Below are positions 52,612 through 63,571 of a stretch of 64,000 nucleotides of DNA, in pieces; position 1 is the first letter of the stretch; every line of letters begins with the position of its first letter. The DNA lies in NCBI GenBank assembly GCA_022578605.1, contig MU394076.1, positions 1 to 64,000 on the forward strand. Reading direction: 5' to 3'. The notes under the pieces are model-generated. The model was not told the origin of the DNA. It saw nothing but the letters and a program-made list of their open reading frames with translations, and searched no databases. Source of the stretch: Camillea tinctor. Its lineage: Eukaryota; Ascomycota; Sordariomycetes; Xylariales; Xylariaceae. The translations under genes and the position numbers were made by a program.

Positions 52612-55231
52612 ATGTTTGTAGTTACCGTTAGACTGGCTTTCTTGGCCTTGGCCACGGCTGCCGTTTCCCGAGTTGTAACTCAGGACAAGGACATGGCCAT
52701 TACCGGCATGACCACGGGTATCAACCAGCAGATGGGTGATCCACCCACGCGAGTAAACATTAACTCACTTGCGAGTGATGGAGGTCCTATGTGGTATGGT
52801 AGATAACTCACTTCGATCGGAAACAAGCAAACTTCCTCTAACAGCAAATAGGGATCTCTACATACGCGGCCTTGATGCTCTTCAACACAGAGATGAGAAT
52901 GACCCCAAATCGCACTTTAGCGTTGGCGGTAAGCTTGTGACCAAGTCAAAATATTAGTCTTCCTGCTAATTGAATTTTATTTAGGTATTCATGGATTGCC
53001 GTATCAGCCTTACAATGGGGTTGGCCCTGATCCCAATGGCTCTGGTCGAGGATACTGTCCACACATGGTAATACGTCCTTCCTATCTACGTCCACCTCGC
53101 ATAAACCCCCCCAGTTCAACAAGCCGCTAAGTACTAACCTTTTAAAAAGGAAACGCAATTCGTCCCATGGCATCGCGCGTATGTCGCTCTCTACGAGGTA
53201 AGGCCTTCCTGTATTCCTAGCTTATCAAGGGTCACTCCTAACTATTCTCAGGGAATCCTAGGAGAGCAAGTACGGCAACTGGCCGAGGAATACACTGGTG
53301 ATGACGCTTTTACTTACCAGGACGCGGCACAAAAGTTTCGAGTCCCTTTCTGGGACTGGGCATCTGACTCTAACCTACCGAATGCTTGCGTGGAGGAGGC
53401 TATCACCGTCAACGGACCGGAGGGGCAGATTACGCTCCACAACCCTCTTTACAACTACCGGTGGCAGACATATCCTCTTGACCCTACCAAGTTCCCAGGC
53501 TCCGAGAACTGGGGTCCGACAACGACACGAGATGGACCGAATGGTTTCGATCCCGAATTCGTCAATTCGAAGCTACAGAAAGCCTCTGGCCAAATCAAGC
53601 AAGCAGTTGTGAGTGATGATGCTTCTCCCTCTTATATCATAAGTACCACTGACATCATGTAGTACCATACTTTCGTCTCGGCCAACACCTTTGAGGAGAT
53701 GGCATCAATGGCGAATGGAAGATTCAGTTTTGAAGCGCCGCACAACCTGATTCACGACCTCGTTGGTGGATCTTTTAAAGATTTCGGGATCACCGGTTTC
53801 GATCCTCTTTTGTTCGTGCTTCTCTCTTTTCCTCTCCCCCCTTATTCCTCTGTACTTGATAAAAAAAGGTCCAAACTACGAGCTGTTTTTGCTAACAAAT
53901 TACTTCATTCTGCCCTAGCATGCTTCATCACGCAAACCTCGACCGCCTTACTACTATATGGACAGCAATCTACAACAGTTCATACCAGACGGTGCCTTAC
54001 AATACCTCTGGCCTATACTCGACGCCCGAGGGCGAGACCATCACAGCGGACAGCCCGCTAAAGCCGTTCTATCGTAAGTTATCTAGCAGCATCTTTGATC
54101 AATCTAGTCCCTTGCTACCCTTGCTTCTACACCTGCCGTTTCAAAGAAAAAAAAAAGAGGAGGTTACCGATTAGCTAACACTACCCCCTAACTCCCCCCT
54201 ATTCGCCTCCAACAGAACGCGACGGCAAGACCTTCCACACCGGCATGACCGCCTCCACGACCGAGACCTTCGGCTACTCGTACGCGGAGCTCAGCCAGAC
54301 GCGTGTCGACGGCGACACAACCGCGCTCGTGGCGCAGATCAACAAGCTGTACGGGCCACCTGCCGCAAGCACCACGCGACCAGGACGCGCCTGGTTCGCA
54401 GCGTTGCACGTGGAGCGCGCGGACCTCGCACTGCCCGCCAGCATCGAGGTGCGCGCGGGCGGCGAGCTCATCGGCCGCACGGTGCTGCTGGGCATGCCGA
54501 CGGTGGGTGTCGCGCACGACGAGATCCCGCTCGGGCGGGCTGTCGACGCCTTGGGCCTGGGCAGTGACGATGCTGCTGCCCCCGGCACGGTGTTCCGAGG
54601 CTTGAGGGAGAAGCTGCGGGTCGAGATCAAGAAGGTAATAATTCTCTCTCTTTTTTTTTTTAATTTTAATATTTGTTTTTTCACTTTCCCCTTTCGAGAC
54701 CCCTTTTCGAACCCCCACCACCACCACCACCACCATCATCATCGTCATCATCATCGCCACGATAGACCTCCCCCCTTCCCCCCCACGCACGCACATACAC
54801 ACAATTCCTCGGCCCTAAAAGGCGGAAAGTATGGCGCTGGCGTTTTTAGATCGTCTGCAGCTAGGCGCATCGTAGCCGGGATATGCAAGAGGGATGGCTA
54901 CCTGCATCTTGGGAGGGGGGGGGGGGGGAAGGGGTGGGGGTTCCTTTTCTCTTATGCACCTCCCCCCATCGAAGAACGGCTAGATCACAAGTGGAAAGAA
55001 CACGCGCGGGTGGGCTAATAATATGCTAACCAAAACTTTTCATCATCATCATCATTCGTATAGGGTGATGGTACGACGGTCGATATCGGCGGTGTTCCCA
55101 GCCTGCGGCTTCAGATCGCGAACCAGGCGGTCACACCAGCGCGAGACGACTCCGAGTTCCCTGCGTTTGGCGCTAGGGACTATGACTCCATGGTATTCTC
55201 GGGAAGCAAGGGCGGCTGGGGCTTACATTGA
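52612..55231 (+). CDS. Tyrosinase (copper monooxygenase), probably secreted
   Basis: Nine exons: 52612-52793, 52852-52928, 52985-53067, 53150-53197, 53252-53608, 53663-53811, 53919-54073, 54216-54634, 55064-55231; 1638 nt, 545 residues, all junctions GT..AG and in frame. The type-3 copper centre is complete. CuA: His89 (GGIHGLP), His113 and His122 (PWHRAY), with Cys111 in CPH placed for the Cys-His thioether of fungal tyrosinases. CuB: His276 and His280 (HNLIH) and His302/303 (MLHHANLDR). The C-terminal part matches the tyrosinase C-terminal domain (TFGYSYAEL). Residues 1-17 look like a signal peptide, so it is probably secreted, like Trichoderma TYR2, rather than cytosolic. It oxidises phenols and diphenols to quinones. 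Intron 8 is 429 nt, far longer than the others, and holds CAC/CAT and G runs. No melanin gene is beside it. Confidence 0.94.
54715..54756. repeat. (CAC)n/(CAT)n low-complexity tract
   Basis: CAC repeats followed by CAT repeats inside intron 8 of the tyrosinase gene; a run of about a dozen G follows near 54917 and another CAT run near 55041. Confidence 0.85.
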
Positions 55232-55941
55232 TAAAAGGTAGAGATGATTATGATTACGAATATCTATAACGTGGTGTATTCGGTGCTGAGATGAGATTCG
55301 AGACAATGGGTCCCGGGAAAGATGAACTCGGGAGTAGTTAGCTAGCATCGGGAACACGCCAATCTGGTGACAATGGGTGGGTAGGTATTCACTGGGTTCT
55401 ATCTCTTTCGGATGGAGAGAGTCTTTGATTTTGCCTCGGTTGTGTAAGGGGGAATGATCAAGCTAGACTTCACAACTTCACGGGGAGACGATAGAGATAG
55501 AATCTCAAATGCGCGATGCGTTTATATGAATTTCTTCCAGGCGATAAAGTATTTATAAGTCAATGGATCTTTCTTTTTTTTTACACAATGGCTCATGATT
55601 GTCACTTCTCCTAAACACGAGATGAAGATGCGAACTAGATTCATGTGTATGCTTATGAAGTGTTTTTTTACCTTGTGTAGTTCCTATATACAATCATGCT
55701 GGGCCCTCACTGGTCACCCAATACATCAAAAAGCACATGATTACATCGGGAGTGAAATACCTACTTCAGATACACTATATTTCTCTGGTAATCGGTTTCC
55801 TGTTCTTGGGCATGCCTACATAATCATACATATAGAGTAGCGAGTCTCAACATCAACCCCATAATGCCCAACCGTCGTAGTTACCTAGGTACCAACCTCG
55901 CACACTTAGATGGGAGCGAGACCAAGAGGAAAAAAAAAGAA
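55232..55941. other. Convergent spacer
   Basis: About 700 bases between the 3' ends of the tyrosinase and the small acidic protein gene; a poly-T run near 55574. No gene seen. Confidence 0.5.
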
Positions 55942-56166
55942 TCAAGCTCCTCCCTCCCATTTCGCATACTCCTCTTCCATCCTCTCCTCATACAGCCGAT
56001 CCGCTTCGACCTCCGCCGCCGTCTTCTCCCGTGTCGTGCCAGCCCCCGTATCGACTCCCGCGCCGGTAGGCTTCGTGCCAGCTTCCCCGCTGCCGTTACT
56101 TTGCCCTTGGTTGTCGGGTGCAACGGGTGCGTCGCTACCGTTTACTTGTGGGACCAGGAGAGGCAT
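55942..56166 (-). CDS. Small conserved acidic protein
   Basis: 74 residues; ATG at 56164-56166. The first half is Gly/Ser/Thr/Pro-rich and looks disordered. The C-terminus (REKTAAEVEADRLYEERMEE, then EYAKWEGGA) is a charged helix. I recall many very small Pezizomycotina proteins ending EADRLYEE.IEEEYAKREGGA, which suggests a real conserved gene of unknown function. No cysteines, signal peptide or membrane segment. The frame is GC-rich against an A/T-rich flank, which also favours coding. No function can be given. Confidence 0.65.
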   Translation of the reverse strand: MPLLVPQVNGSDAPVAPDNQGQSNGSGEAGTKPTGAGVDTGAGTTREKTAAEVEADRLYEERMEEEYAKWEGGA

Positions 56167-56820
56167 TATGAACGTTATATTTCTCTGTCTGATTTGGCGT
56201 TCTGCTGAGGGAGAAAAGATTCTTTCTGTGGATCAAAAGGGAAAAGTATATAGCTTATATGGTCTGGTCGATGGGCAAGTTTAGTACCTAAATACCGAAT
56301 AATATATGTGATAAGTGTTGTTGTTTGAGCTTTGTTAAGTGTTACTGAATAAGATTGTAGATGAATATTACAAGTAAATAACTTCTAATAAATACAAGAT
56401 GACGTCTCTTAGCAAGAAAGTTCCGGAAGGTTAGCCTTAGGCATTTGGTGGCCAATAAGTGGCGAATCTACAGGTTTTGTCTGTCCTCTGATTCGTCAAG
56501 CTTCCTAAGTTGTTCAGTTGATTTAGGTGGTGCTTACCTAGGCAGCTAGTTAGCGCTGCTAGAGCTCATAGGCGGCCTCTTACACGATAGCGTAGGCAGG
56601 TTAAGTCAGGTGTCTTGGTGTTCCGCTGAGCTACTCTATTATCTTGACAATAAACAACACCTCGGGGTATGAAGAGGTAGAGAATAAGATTGAATAATTG
56701 TATTTGCGATTTTTAATTAACTATTTATGTTATCTCTCGCATAAGTATCGAGATTTGCTTTTTATGTTATCCCCCCCTTTCCCCTATTCCCATCCCCCTT
56801 TTCTCACCTCCTACCCCTTC
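56167..56820. other. Spacer
   Basis: About 650 A/T-rich bases holding the small protein promoter and the GH79 gene 3' end; a polypyrimidine stretch lies at 56769-56820. No gene seen. Confidence 0.5.
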
Positions 56821-58599
56821 TCACATCAACCCCCCAACCGCAACAACTCCCAGAGCCACCATCCCCGCCCATAAACCCGCCCTCTCCATCCCCTTCGCCC
56901 CCGAAACCGGCACCGTCCCCGTCCCCCCGCACACCTCCTGTCCCACAACCTCCAGCAGCACGCCCTCCGCACGCCTCACACTCACGCTCAGCACGCCTCC
57001 CTCCCCAACCGTCAAGCTCTCCAGCGCCTCCTCCCCGACCCTATCGCCCGTAGCATCGTCGAACGACACGCCCGCCACCGCCACGCCGCTCTTCGCGTTC
57101 GTCCCGGGGGCCGTGAGCCGGGTGACCTGGACGTCCGCGCCGGGGCACCAGGGGGTGTTGAAAGCGAACGTAGAACTGGGTCTTGCGGCGGCGCTGAAGA
57201 ACGCCGGGTCGTCGTTGTCGGTGGCCGAGAGGGTGGACGGGTTGGAGAGGCCCTGGGTGCCGTTCCAGACGGCCATGTCGAGGAGCACAAGCTTCGCGAG
57301 GGCAGTCGCGTTGGTCGCCGCGTCGGCGCTGTAGACTGCGTACCCGCTCAGGGCGCTGGAATTCGCGGCGGGTAGAGCGGCGACGCTGAGGCGGGCGCCG
57401 GGCGAAGGGGGGGCCGCGGTCTTGGCGACGAAGTAGTGCGCGTACCAGCCGGGGCGGATGCCGGGCTGCAGGGTCTCGTTCTTGAGGTCGTAGGGCAGGG
57501 GCGTGAAGGAGGAGTACTCGGAGGTGGCGCCGAGGTGGAAGTACAGCTTCCTAATGCCGAGGGCCGCGCCCGTGAGCACGTAGTCGACGCCCCACAGGGC
57601 GGCGCCGAAGGTGTCGCTGATGCCGCTGCGGCCGGAGCAGGACACCGAGTTGGTCTCGCCCATGACGAGGAACTTGCCGGTGGACTCGGCGGCTTCAGCC
57701 TGGGGGCCGAACTGCGACACGTTGAGCCAGAGGGTGGTGTGGTTGGACAGCAGGTCGAGGCGCATGCGCAGCCAGCGCGCCGTGTCGCACGTCGACTGCG
57801 GGTACAGGTGCGTGGCGTACGTCTCGACGATGTCGAGGTCCACGCCGGAGTCGGGCTTCTCCCACGCCTTGGTGAGGTTGTCGATGCTGAAGTCGTCGAT
57901 CTCGTCCTGCTGGTCGGGCACCCAGGGCGGGTCGGCGAACACGCCCGCCTGGAACTTGGGCCGCGACGTCTCGTCAGCCGCCTGGTACCACTCGGAGGCG
58001 GTGATCTGGCCCGTCAGGTTGCGGAACTGCTCCGTGTACTCGGCGATGCCCCACGTCGCGTCCCGCCAGCCCTTGTTGATGAAGTGGTCGATCTCGTTGC
58101 CCAGCTCGAACATGACAAGCTTGTCACCGAGGGCTTCGTGCGCTGCTTGCGCCTCTTGTACGGCGATCGTCCAGTCCGAGTCGTTGACGGCCAGGTTTAG
58201 GGTGTAGATTAGATCCGTGCCCGTTGGGAAGTAGTCCGCCCACGTATCGAACCAATTTGGCGTGATGTTGAACGTCTTGGCCTGGGTCGCGTTCGGCACC
58301 GACAGCGAATCGCCCCCGGTGGAGAGTGTATCATATATGTAGGTCTGATCGGCGGTGTTTCCGCCCACGCGGATGGGCGGTGCTTTGCCCGTAACGTTGG
58401 CGATGATGCTCAGCAGGTTGTTTGCTAGCGGCGTGCTAAGGTAGGAGTCGAGCCAGACGGGCTCAATCGAGTAGCCGTAAACATCTGGGTCTAGCGGCCG
58501 CGGAGTCAGGCCAGTTGGAATATCTATGTCAGTATCCTGAGCTATAGCTCTACTGGCGGCCGCAAGCGCGGCGAGAAAGAAACTTCGTGAATTAGCCAT
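56821..58599 (-). CDS. GH79 family glycosidase (beta-glucuronidase-like)
   Basis: Single-exon gene for 592 residues. Signal peptide at 1-20 (FFLAALAAASRAIAQ). The GH79 TIM barrel follows: YGYSIEP near 41, VGGNTADQ near 78, acid/base Glu169 in FELGNEIDH, nucleophile Glu315 in VMGETNS. A beta-sandwich C-terminal domain (about 440-565) and a hydrophobic tail after Ser/Gly-Ala (AGLWAGMVALGVVAVGGLM) suggest GPI anchoring. GH79 fungal enzymes remove glucuronic acid or 4-O-methyl-glucuronic acid from glycans such as arabinogalactan-protein side chains, so the likely place of action is the cell surface or wall. Many N-glycosylation sequons are present. Third-position GC is high, unlike neighbouring spacers, and this creates long antisense shadow frames (for example 57436-58200) that I reject as genes. 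Confidence 0.94.
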   Translation of the reverse strand: MANSRSFFLAALAAASRAIAQDTDIDIPTGLTPRPLDPDVYGYSIEPVWLDSYLSTPLANNLLSIIANVTGKAPPIRVGGNTADQTYIYDTLSTGGDSLSVPNATQAKTFNITPNWFDTWADYFPTGTDLIYTLNLAVNDSDWTIAVQEAQAAHEALGDKLVMFELGNEIDHFINKGWRDATWGIAEYTEQFRNLTGQITASEWYQAADETSRPKFQAGVFADPPWVPDQQDEIDDFSIDNLTKAWEKPDSGVDLDIVETYATHLYPQSTCDTARWLRMRLDLLSNHTTLWLNVSQFGPQAEAAESTGKFLVMGETNSVSCSGRSGISDTFGAALWGVDYVLTGAALGIRKLYFHLGATSEYSSFTPLPYDLKNETLQPGIRPGWYAHYFVAKTAAPPSPGARLSVAALPAANSSALSGYAVYSADAATNATALAKLVLLDMAVWNGTQGLSNPSTLSATDNDDPAFFSAAARPSSTFAFNTPWCPGADVQVTRLTAPGTNAKSGVAVAGVSFDDATGDRVGEEALESLTVGEGGVLSVSVRRAEGVLLEVVGQEVCGGTGTVPVSGAKGMERAGLWAGMVALGVVAVGGLM

Positions 58600-59409
58600 G
58601 ACGGCTTAGCGATTCAAGGTGGGAAGAGCACGAGAAAACAGCAATAACACTTTGTCTGGCCTAGGTCTAAGTCTAGGTCCAAGTCCAGGAAACCTGAGGA
58701 GGCCCTCCATTTTTAAGCTCGGGATTCGGTTATACGTCATGCCATCTTCTCGTAGGATGATTCCTGAAATGATCTGGCAGTCTGGATAGCTATAGCTTGA
58801 GGTCTTGGGACATGGGGTAAGCTCGCGAGAAGCAAGGGTAGCAAAGGCCCGAGGTGCGGAGACATAGACTTGAAGATCCGGGGAAATTAAACCCGGCCAC
58901 ATGATGTACAAGAGCACGAATCAAACACTGACTTGGCAGGTTGCTTGTGACATCGTGTACCTGATGCTTTGAAGCTTCGGCTCAAGGGGGTCCTTGCGCT
59001 GTGACATTCAAGAAATAAATCGCTTAAACTATCTGGGGTAGGGTGCTGGGTCTGGAGTTGGGGTATTAGTCCATTTTCTTGCTTATAGGTGCGGTACCTA
59101 AGCTGCTTTGCGCCTAGACACCGCCTGCAGAAGTGGGTTGAGTTATAGTGTTGAGTTATAGTAAAGGGGGGGCTGGAAGAGATAGGATCCTGTATTAGTC
59201 GCAACTAAGGATTCCTTCGTCATCAGTCTGCATACATACTACGGGACACACTAGCAGACTGGAACTAGGTATACCACAAGCTTCATTCACAACAAGGTAA
59301 TAGGTGACATAGGTTATACTATTTCATTGTTTATTCTCATTCGCTTGCTAGGTTGGCCTTGACCCCTTAGAAAGGGTAAAATGTACACATGTCAACTTAC
59401 ACCACCCTT
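58600..59409. other. Spacer
   Basis: About 800 bases between the GH79 start and the glutathione S-transferase stop; it holds the GH79 promoter. Open frames on the minus strand (58606-59204) show no family resemblance. Confidence 0.5.
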
Positions 59410-60290
59410 TTACGGTGAGGTATACTTGTATCCGTATTTCTCCTGGCTCTCTTTGAGGAACGCTGCGGTCTCCTCGGCCTTCTTCTTATACTCGGGATCG
59501 CTGTCAAGAAGCTTCTTGATATTATCGTTGCCGAGAGTTGTCGCGGTGGGGATGGCGAAGCCCTTTTGGACAGCGGGCCTCTCAAAAAGGCGCGCAATCC
59601 ACTTCTGCACGTTAGGGAATAGGTCGAGGTTAATACCGCTAAAGGAGGCAAAGTTGGCCCAGCCGATGATGCTGATGTCGGCGATGCTGTACTTGCCCCG
59701 GCCGGGACCGACAATGTAGTCACGGTTCTCCAGCCGCTTGTCGAGAATGCCGTAGAGGCGCTCGCTCTCGCCGACATACCGCTGTGTGGCGTACGGGATC
59801 TTCTCCTTAGCGAATCGCAAGAAATGGTTTGCCTGCCCTTGCATCGGGCCCAGACCACCGTGCTGCCAACCGATCCACTCCTCGGCTACGGTGTAGTCGT
59901 CGCTGTCGACGGGGAAGCTAAACTTATTCTCCGGGTCGTACAGACGGGTAAGGTAGCCCAAAATAGCAATACCCTCGAACACAGCAAAGTCACCGCGGTC
60001 GTGGTCTACAATGGCTGGAATGCGGCCATTGGGGTTAATGGCTATGAACCAAGGCTCCTTCTGGGTATTCTTGGAAATGTTGATTGACTGCCAGGTGTAG
60101 TCCTTGCCGTATGCCTCCTTGAGCTCCTCGAGCAGAACGCTGGCTTTGTAACCGTTGGGAGTACCTATACAGGCAAGTCAGATACACGATTATTTGACAC
60201 TACTGACAGGATACCTAAAGCTCTCTCAAACATACCAAAGGTGAGAAGCTCAATGCCACTCTTAGCAATAAGGCCGGTGGGTTCTGCCAT
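59410..60290 (-). CDS. Ure2-like glutathione S-transferase
   Basis: Two exons: 60290-60236 and 60164-59410, with a 71-nt intron at 60235-60165 (GTATGT donor, CTGAC-type branch, TATAG acceptor); 269 residues from MAEPTGLIAKSG. The N-terminal thioredoxin-like domain is spliced as LLTFG|TPNGYKASVLLEEL, with INPNGRIPAIVDHD and the substrate-binding FEGIAI(L) segment; the alpha-helical domain has ADISIIGWANF and WIARLFERPAVQKGF. It belongs to the fungal Ure2/theta-like class, which conjugates glutathione to electrophiles or reduces disulfides or peroxides; the exact substrate is unknown. An in-frame ATG 80 codons upstream (60530) opens an Arg/Ser-rich leader resembling a mitochondrial presequence, so two isoforms are possible. 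The protein is complete, in contrast to the GST remnant at 31.9 kb. Confidence 0.93.
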
Positions 60291-60530
60291 CTCGATGTCT
60301 TGTTGTTCTGGTGATGGTGGTAGTGGTGGTGGTGATGGTATGGGCTGCGGGATCTTGTTTGTTGTCGAGTAGGACGCTCTGGATACTCTGGGAAACGAAA
60401 TGGGGTTCGATGGTTTATATAGAGGAATAAGACTAGAAGAAGTAATGCAGATGCTGCGGATTTGTGGTGGGCGGTTGGGTAGAGTTCTTATATGTCGCGA
60501 TAACGCGATACGTACTGGGGAGAACGTCAT
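60291..60530 (-). other. Possible mitochondrial presequence extension of the GST
   Basis: Continuous in-frame coding potential from ATG 60530 to the GST start at 60290. The 80 residues begin MTFSPVRIALSRHIRTLPNR, are rich in Arg/Ser and lack acidic residues until near the end, and contain SRASYSTT, a plausible processing-peptidase site, then a Pro-rich linker. Codons, not just frame, look peptide-like, but this could also be a plain 5' leader. Confidence 0.45.
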
Positions 60531-61842
60531 GACGCTGGAGGGGGGGAGAGAGGGGGGGAGCATCCAGACAATCAAGTAAGTCACGCAATGTGGGATGTAC
60601 AAAGCAAAGTTACAAAGCAATTGGAAGTTACCTTCCTCTCATTAATGCAGCTTAGCTAAGATCCATTGATGAAACACCTCCAGCTATAGTAATAAACCTA
60701 ATCGATCTATATTTTTAGTGTAGTTCGGGTTATAAATCAAATACAGCAGTCACCTTCAGGAAGATACACCGTACTACGGAGTACATGAAAAGAAAGTCAA
60801 TGTGTTAGAAATCATAAAGAACTAACTGGAAAAAGTCTCGGGTCCCATCTTCTTATCGGGGAAATATAATGACTGAATTATTAAGCAAATCCTTGCTGAG
60901 GTCACCAAGTATATCCTATACAATGCTTATACACATGTAACACTACCTACCTATGCCGGTATGTAGGTTAGTTAGGCTGGTAGTATTGCTAGGTAGGCTA
61001 GATCCCCCCCAAGGCTCACTTGCATACACAGGTTACATAGGTTATACGATAGTTACCACTAGATCTAACATTTAGGTAGGTAAGTGAGATATAAGATGTA
61101 AGAAGTATGCAACATATAAGCGTAACCGCATTGTCAGCCCCAATGAAAAGCCTTTTACCTTTTTTTCTTTTCTTTTCAATATGGGTCGCGAGCTAGCCGG
61201 GCGACCTCTTTTCCATTTACTTGGAGTCAGCATCAGCAAAACGGAATTTCAATTTCCACTTGAACCATATTCAAGGTAATGGTGCTCGGACACCCACTTG
61301 CACAGATATGCTGGTAGTTGGGACTTGGAAAATGTGCATCATGACATCAATGTCACGATCCCGCTTTGGCTTACACTACAGTCTTTTAAGACAATGACGA
61401 CGTGTTCCTTCATTATACAAAACATTTCAACTCATATCGAGAAAAGAGAAAAGAAAAAAAAAGGAGAAGAGGGAGGAATATAAAGAAGAAGAAGAAAAAA
61501 GAGAGAGAAAAAGAAAATAGCGTTCCAAAGTGATCATACAAGACAATTCTCAAAGCTGAACTTTAACCAAGTAACTTTTTTTTGTTGCCATTTGCGTCCC
61601 TAATTCCCATAGATAATCTCAATCCACCGGTAAAACGTGCCCGTTCGAGAAAAAGAAAACCCATTCTCATCATCAATGCTGAAAGCTATCCTTAGACATA
61701 TACGTTTTTCCTACGTTTTCCTATGACTAGTTCCATCAATCCGCATCCATGTGTTACTTCTATCGAACATCCTGGGTATACGGCAGGTGATCTAAATAAA
61801 GTAAGGGGGCGCGTTCATAAAAGAAGCAGAGTTAAGAATATT
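60531..61842. other. Spacer
   Basis: About 1.3 kb between the GST promoter and the 3' end of the SR protein gene. It contains a TACTACGGAGTAC palindrome-like string at 60773-60785, several CTACCTA-type strings near 60945-61085, and purine-rich runs near 61440-61520. No gene supported. Confidence 0.5.
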
Positions 61843-63571
61843 TTACCAGTAACCGCCTCGGCGATATTCCTCGCGAGGGTAGCCACCGCCTTCACGAGGC
61901 CCATACCCACTCTCCCGCGGAGGGAAGTCCCGCGGGGGTCTGTCATACGGCCGGCCGTTGGTATACGGGTCTGGAGGAGGTCCGTAGTCGCGTCGGTACG
62001 GGTCATCGTACCGCCCGCGCGGCGGCGGGTAGTCGTCGACCGGCCCACGGCGGGGCGGCGATCTGTAGCGACGGTCATCGTAGTACTCGCGACGCGGGCT
62101 CCTATCGCGATAGTCCTCGCGGTAACCGCGAGGACTGTATCCGCGAGGAGGACCACGGCGCTCGTACGGCTCTCCCGGAATCCCATAGGGCCGGCGACCC
62201 ATTGGAGAACGAGAACGGCCTCGATCCCGGGGCGGGAAATCAGGTTGCGTCTAGTACTCCGCGTTAGCAAAGGCGAAGAAAGATAGATCAGCAACGCATC
62301 ATAGCTTACGTCGGCAACGCAGGTTACGCGCTGTCCCTTGAATTCGCGACTGTCGAGTTTTTCAACGGCAGTCTTCAGGTCGGCGGCAGTTTCGAACTCA
62401 ACGAAGCTATAGAAACACATCAGCGCCAGGATCGCCGGGCAAACAAACAGCATGGGTAGTACAAACCCTCGACCGTTACCGTCACGACCGGTTTCCGAGT
62501 AAACAACGTCGAGGCTCGACTGGCGAGCGAAGTCTTTGAGGTCCTAAAGCCAGAATCCATGTAAGTGGGAGTCCCAGGTGCGGCATGCATGCATGATATT
62601 TTTGCGGACAAGGCCAAAACTATAGCTCCAGAGCAGAACCAGCAAAGGAGATCGGTCAAATAAATCCAGCCAACGGAGTAGCGTCCAACAGGGTAGTCCT
62701 AAGGCACCTTGGCCAGCTCTCTAGACCTCACTTCCGGCGGTCGGGAGACTCGGGAGACGAGGAGCCAGGAGGGTTGAACGGTCGGTGTCCTGGCTGCTGG
62801 CGAACAAAACATATGGCGCCAGACGTCCGGCTGTGCCAAGGAAGGGAAGAAATGATGATATTCAAAGCCAGAATCCGGGGAGCGACAACGGAAAAACGGG
62901 AGTATAACAGACCTGCCAGCTGGTATCATTGGGAAGTCCAGTTATCTGCATGCGAAACGGAGTGCGACGAGGGCGCGGAGCACTGCGCTCGTGGCCACCA
63001 AAGCCTTCGCGGTGCCGGGAACCTCGAGCGAACTGCACGGTCAGGCGTGAGCCCATAAAGTCGGATCCATCTTATATCGCCAATATTAGCCAGGAAACAA
63101 GGGAAGGATTTCAGGAGGAAAGACGGTAGCCAGGAGCGGTCCAAGACGTACGGAAAGCTAGAGATGAGCACGGGAGGTTAGCCAAGAGTAAACAGAACCG
63201 ACAAGCGTGGAAATAAAGGTAATATTCCTACCTGGAACGACATCGCGCGCGTCCATAGCATCCTTGTATTCAATGAAGCCGAAGCCATTCATCAGCTTGA
63301 TCTCGGTAATTTCGCCGGTACCATGGGTCGCAAAGTGCGCTTCGACGTCAGCCTTGGTGACTAGAGAGGAGAGGAGAGACTGTCAGTATTCTCGTCACAA
63401 CGCGTGGGTGGAGGGAAGTAAGGATGATAGCTGGTAATGGCTGGCAATAGCTGGCAATAGCTACAACTCCAGATGATAGACTCAGCCATGAGCATCGATG
63501 ACGACCAACTTACCGCCCTTTGGCAAATTGCCCAGATACAATCGGGTGGCGGAAACCTCAGTAGCCGCCAT
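61843..63571 (-). CDS. Two-RRM SR/RGG splicing factor (Srp2/Npl3-like)
   Basis: Six exons: 63571-63514, 63360-63232, 63070-62913, 62543-62467, 62406-62310, 62250-61843; 927 nt, 308 residues, all junctions GT..AG in frame. RRM1 (about 9-85) has RLYLGNLP (RNP2) and NGFGFIEY (RNP1). RRM2 (about 110-172) has MQITGLP, the SWQDLKDFAR form of the SR-protein pseudo-RRM helix, and GRGFVEFE. The tail (about 176-308) is rich in RS, RD, RGY and PPR (RGRSRSPMGRRP, then GPREGGGYPREEYRRGGYW). Such proteins bind pre-mRNA, help select splice sites and shuttle with mRNA; Arg methylation and Ser phosphorylation of the tail usually control them. Introns 1-3 are 153, 161 and 369 nt, long for this genome, which would suit regulated retention or a poison-exon feedback. 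Relative to remembered homologs, exon 3 starts two residues short. Confidence 0.92.

Noticed and set aside
54188..54802. 204-codon minus-strand frame over tyrosinase exon 8
   Set aside because: Shadow of the GC-rich exon and of CAC/CAT repeats (Met/Val runs).
57436..58200. 254-codon open frame on the plus strand, plus a 198-codon frame at 57611-58207
   Set aside because: Both lie antisense to the GH79 gene; high third-position GC makes opposite frames open. No family resemblance, and residue composition is that of a shadow.
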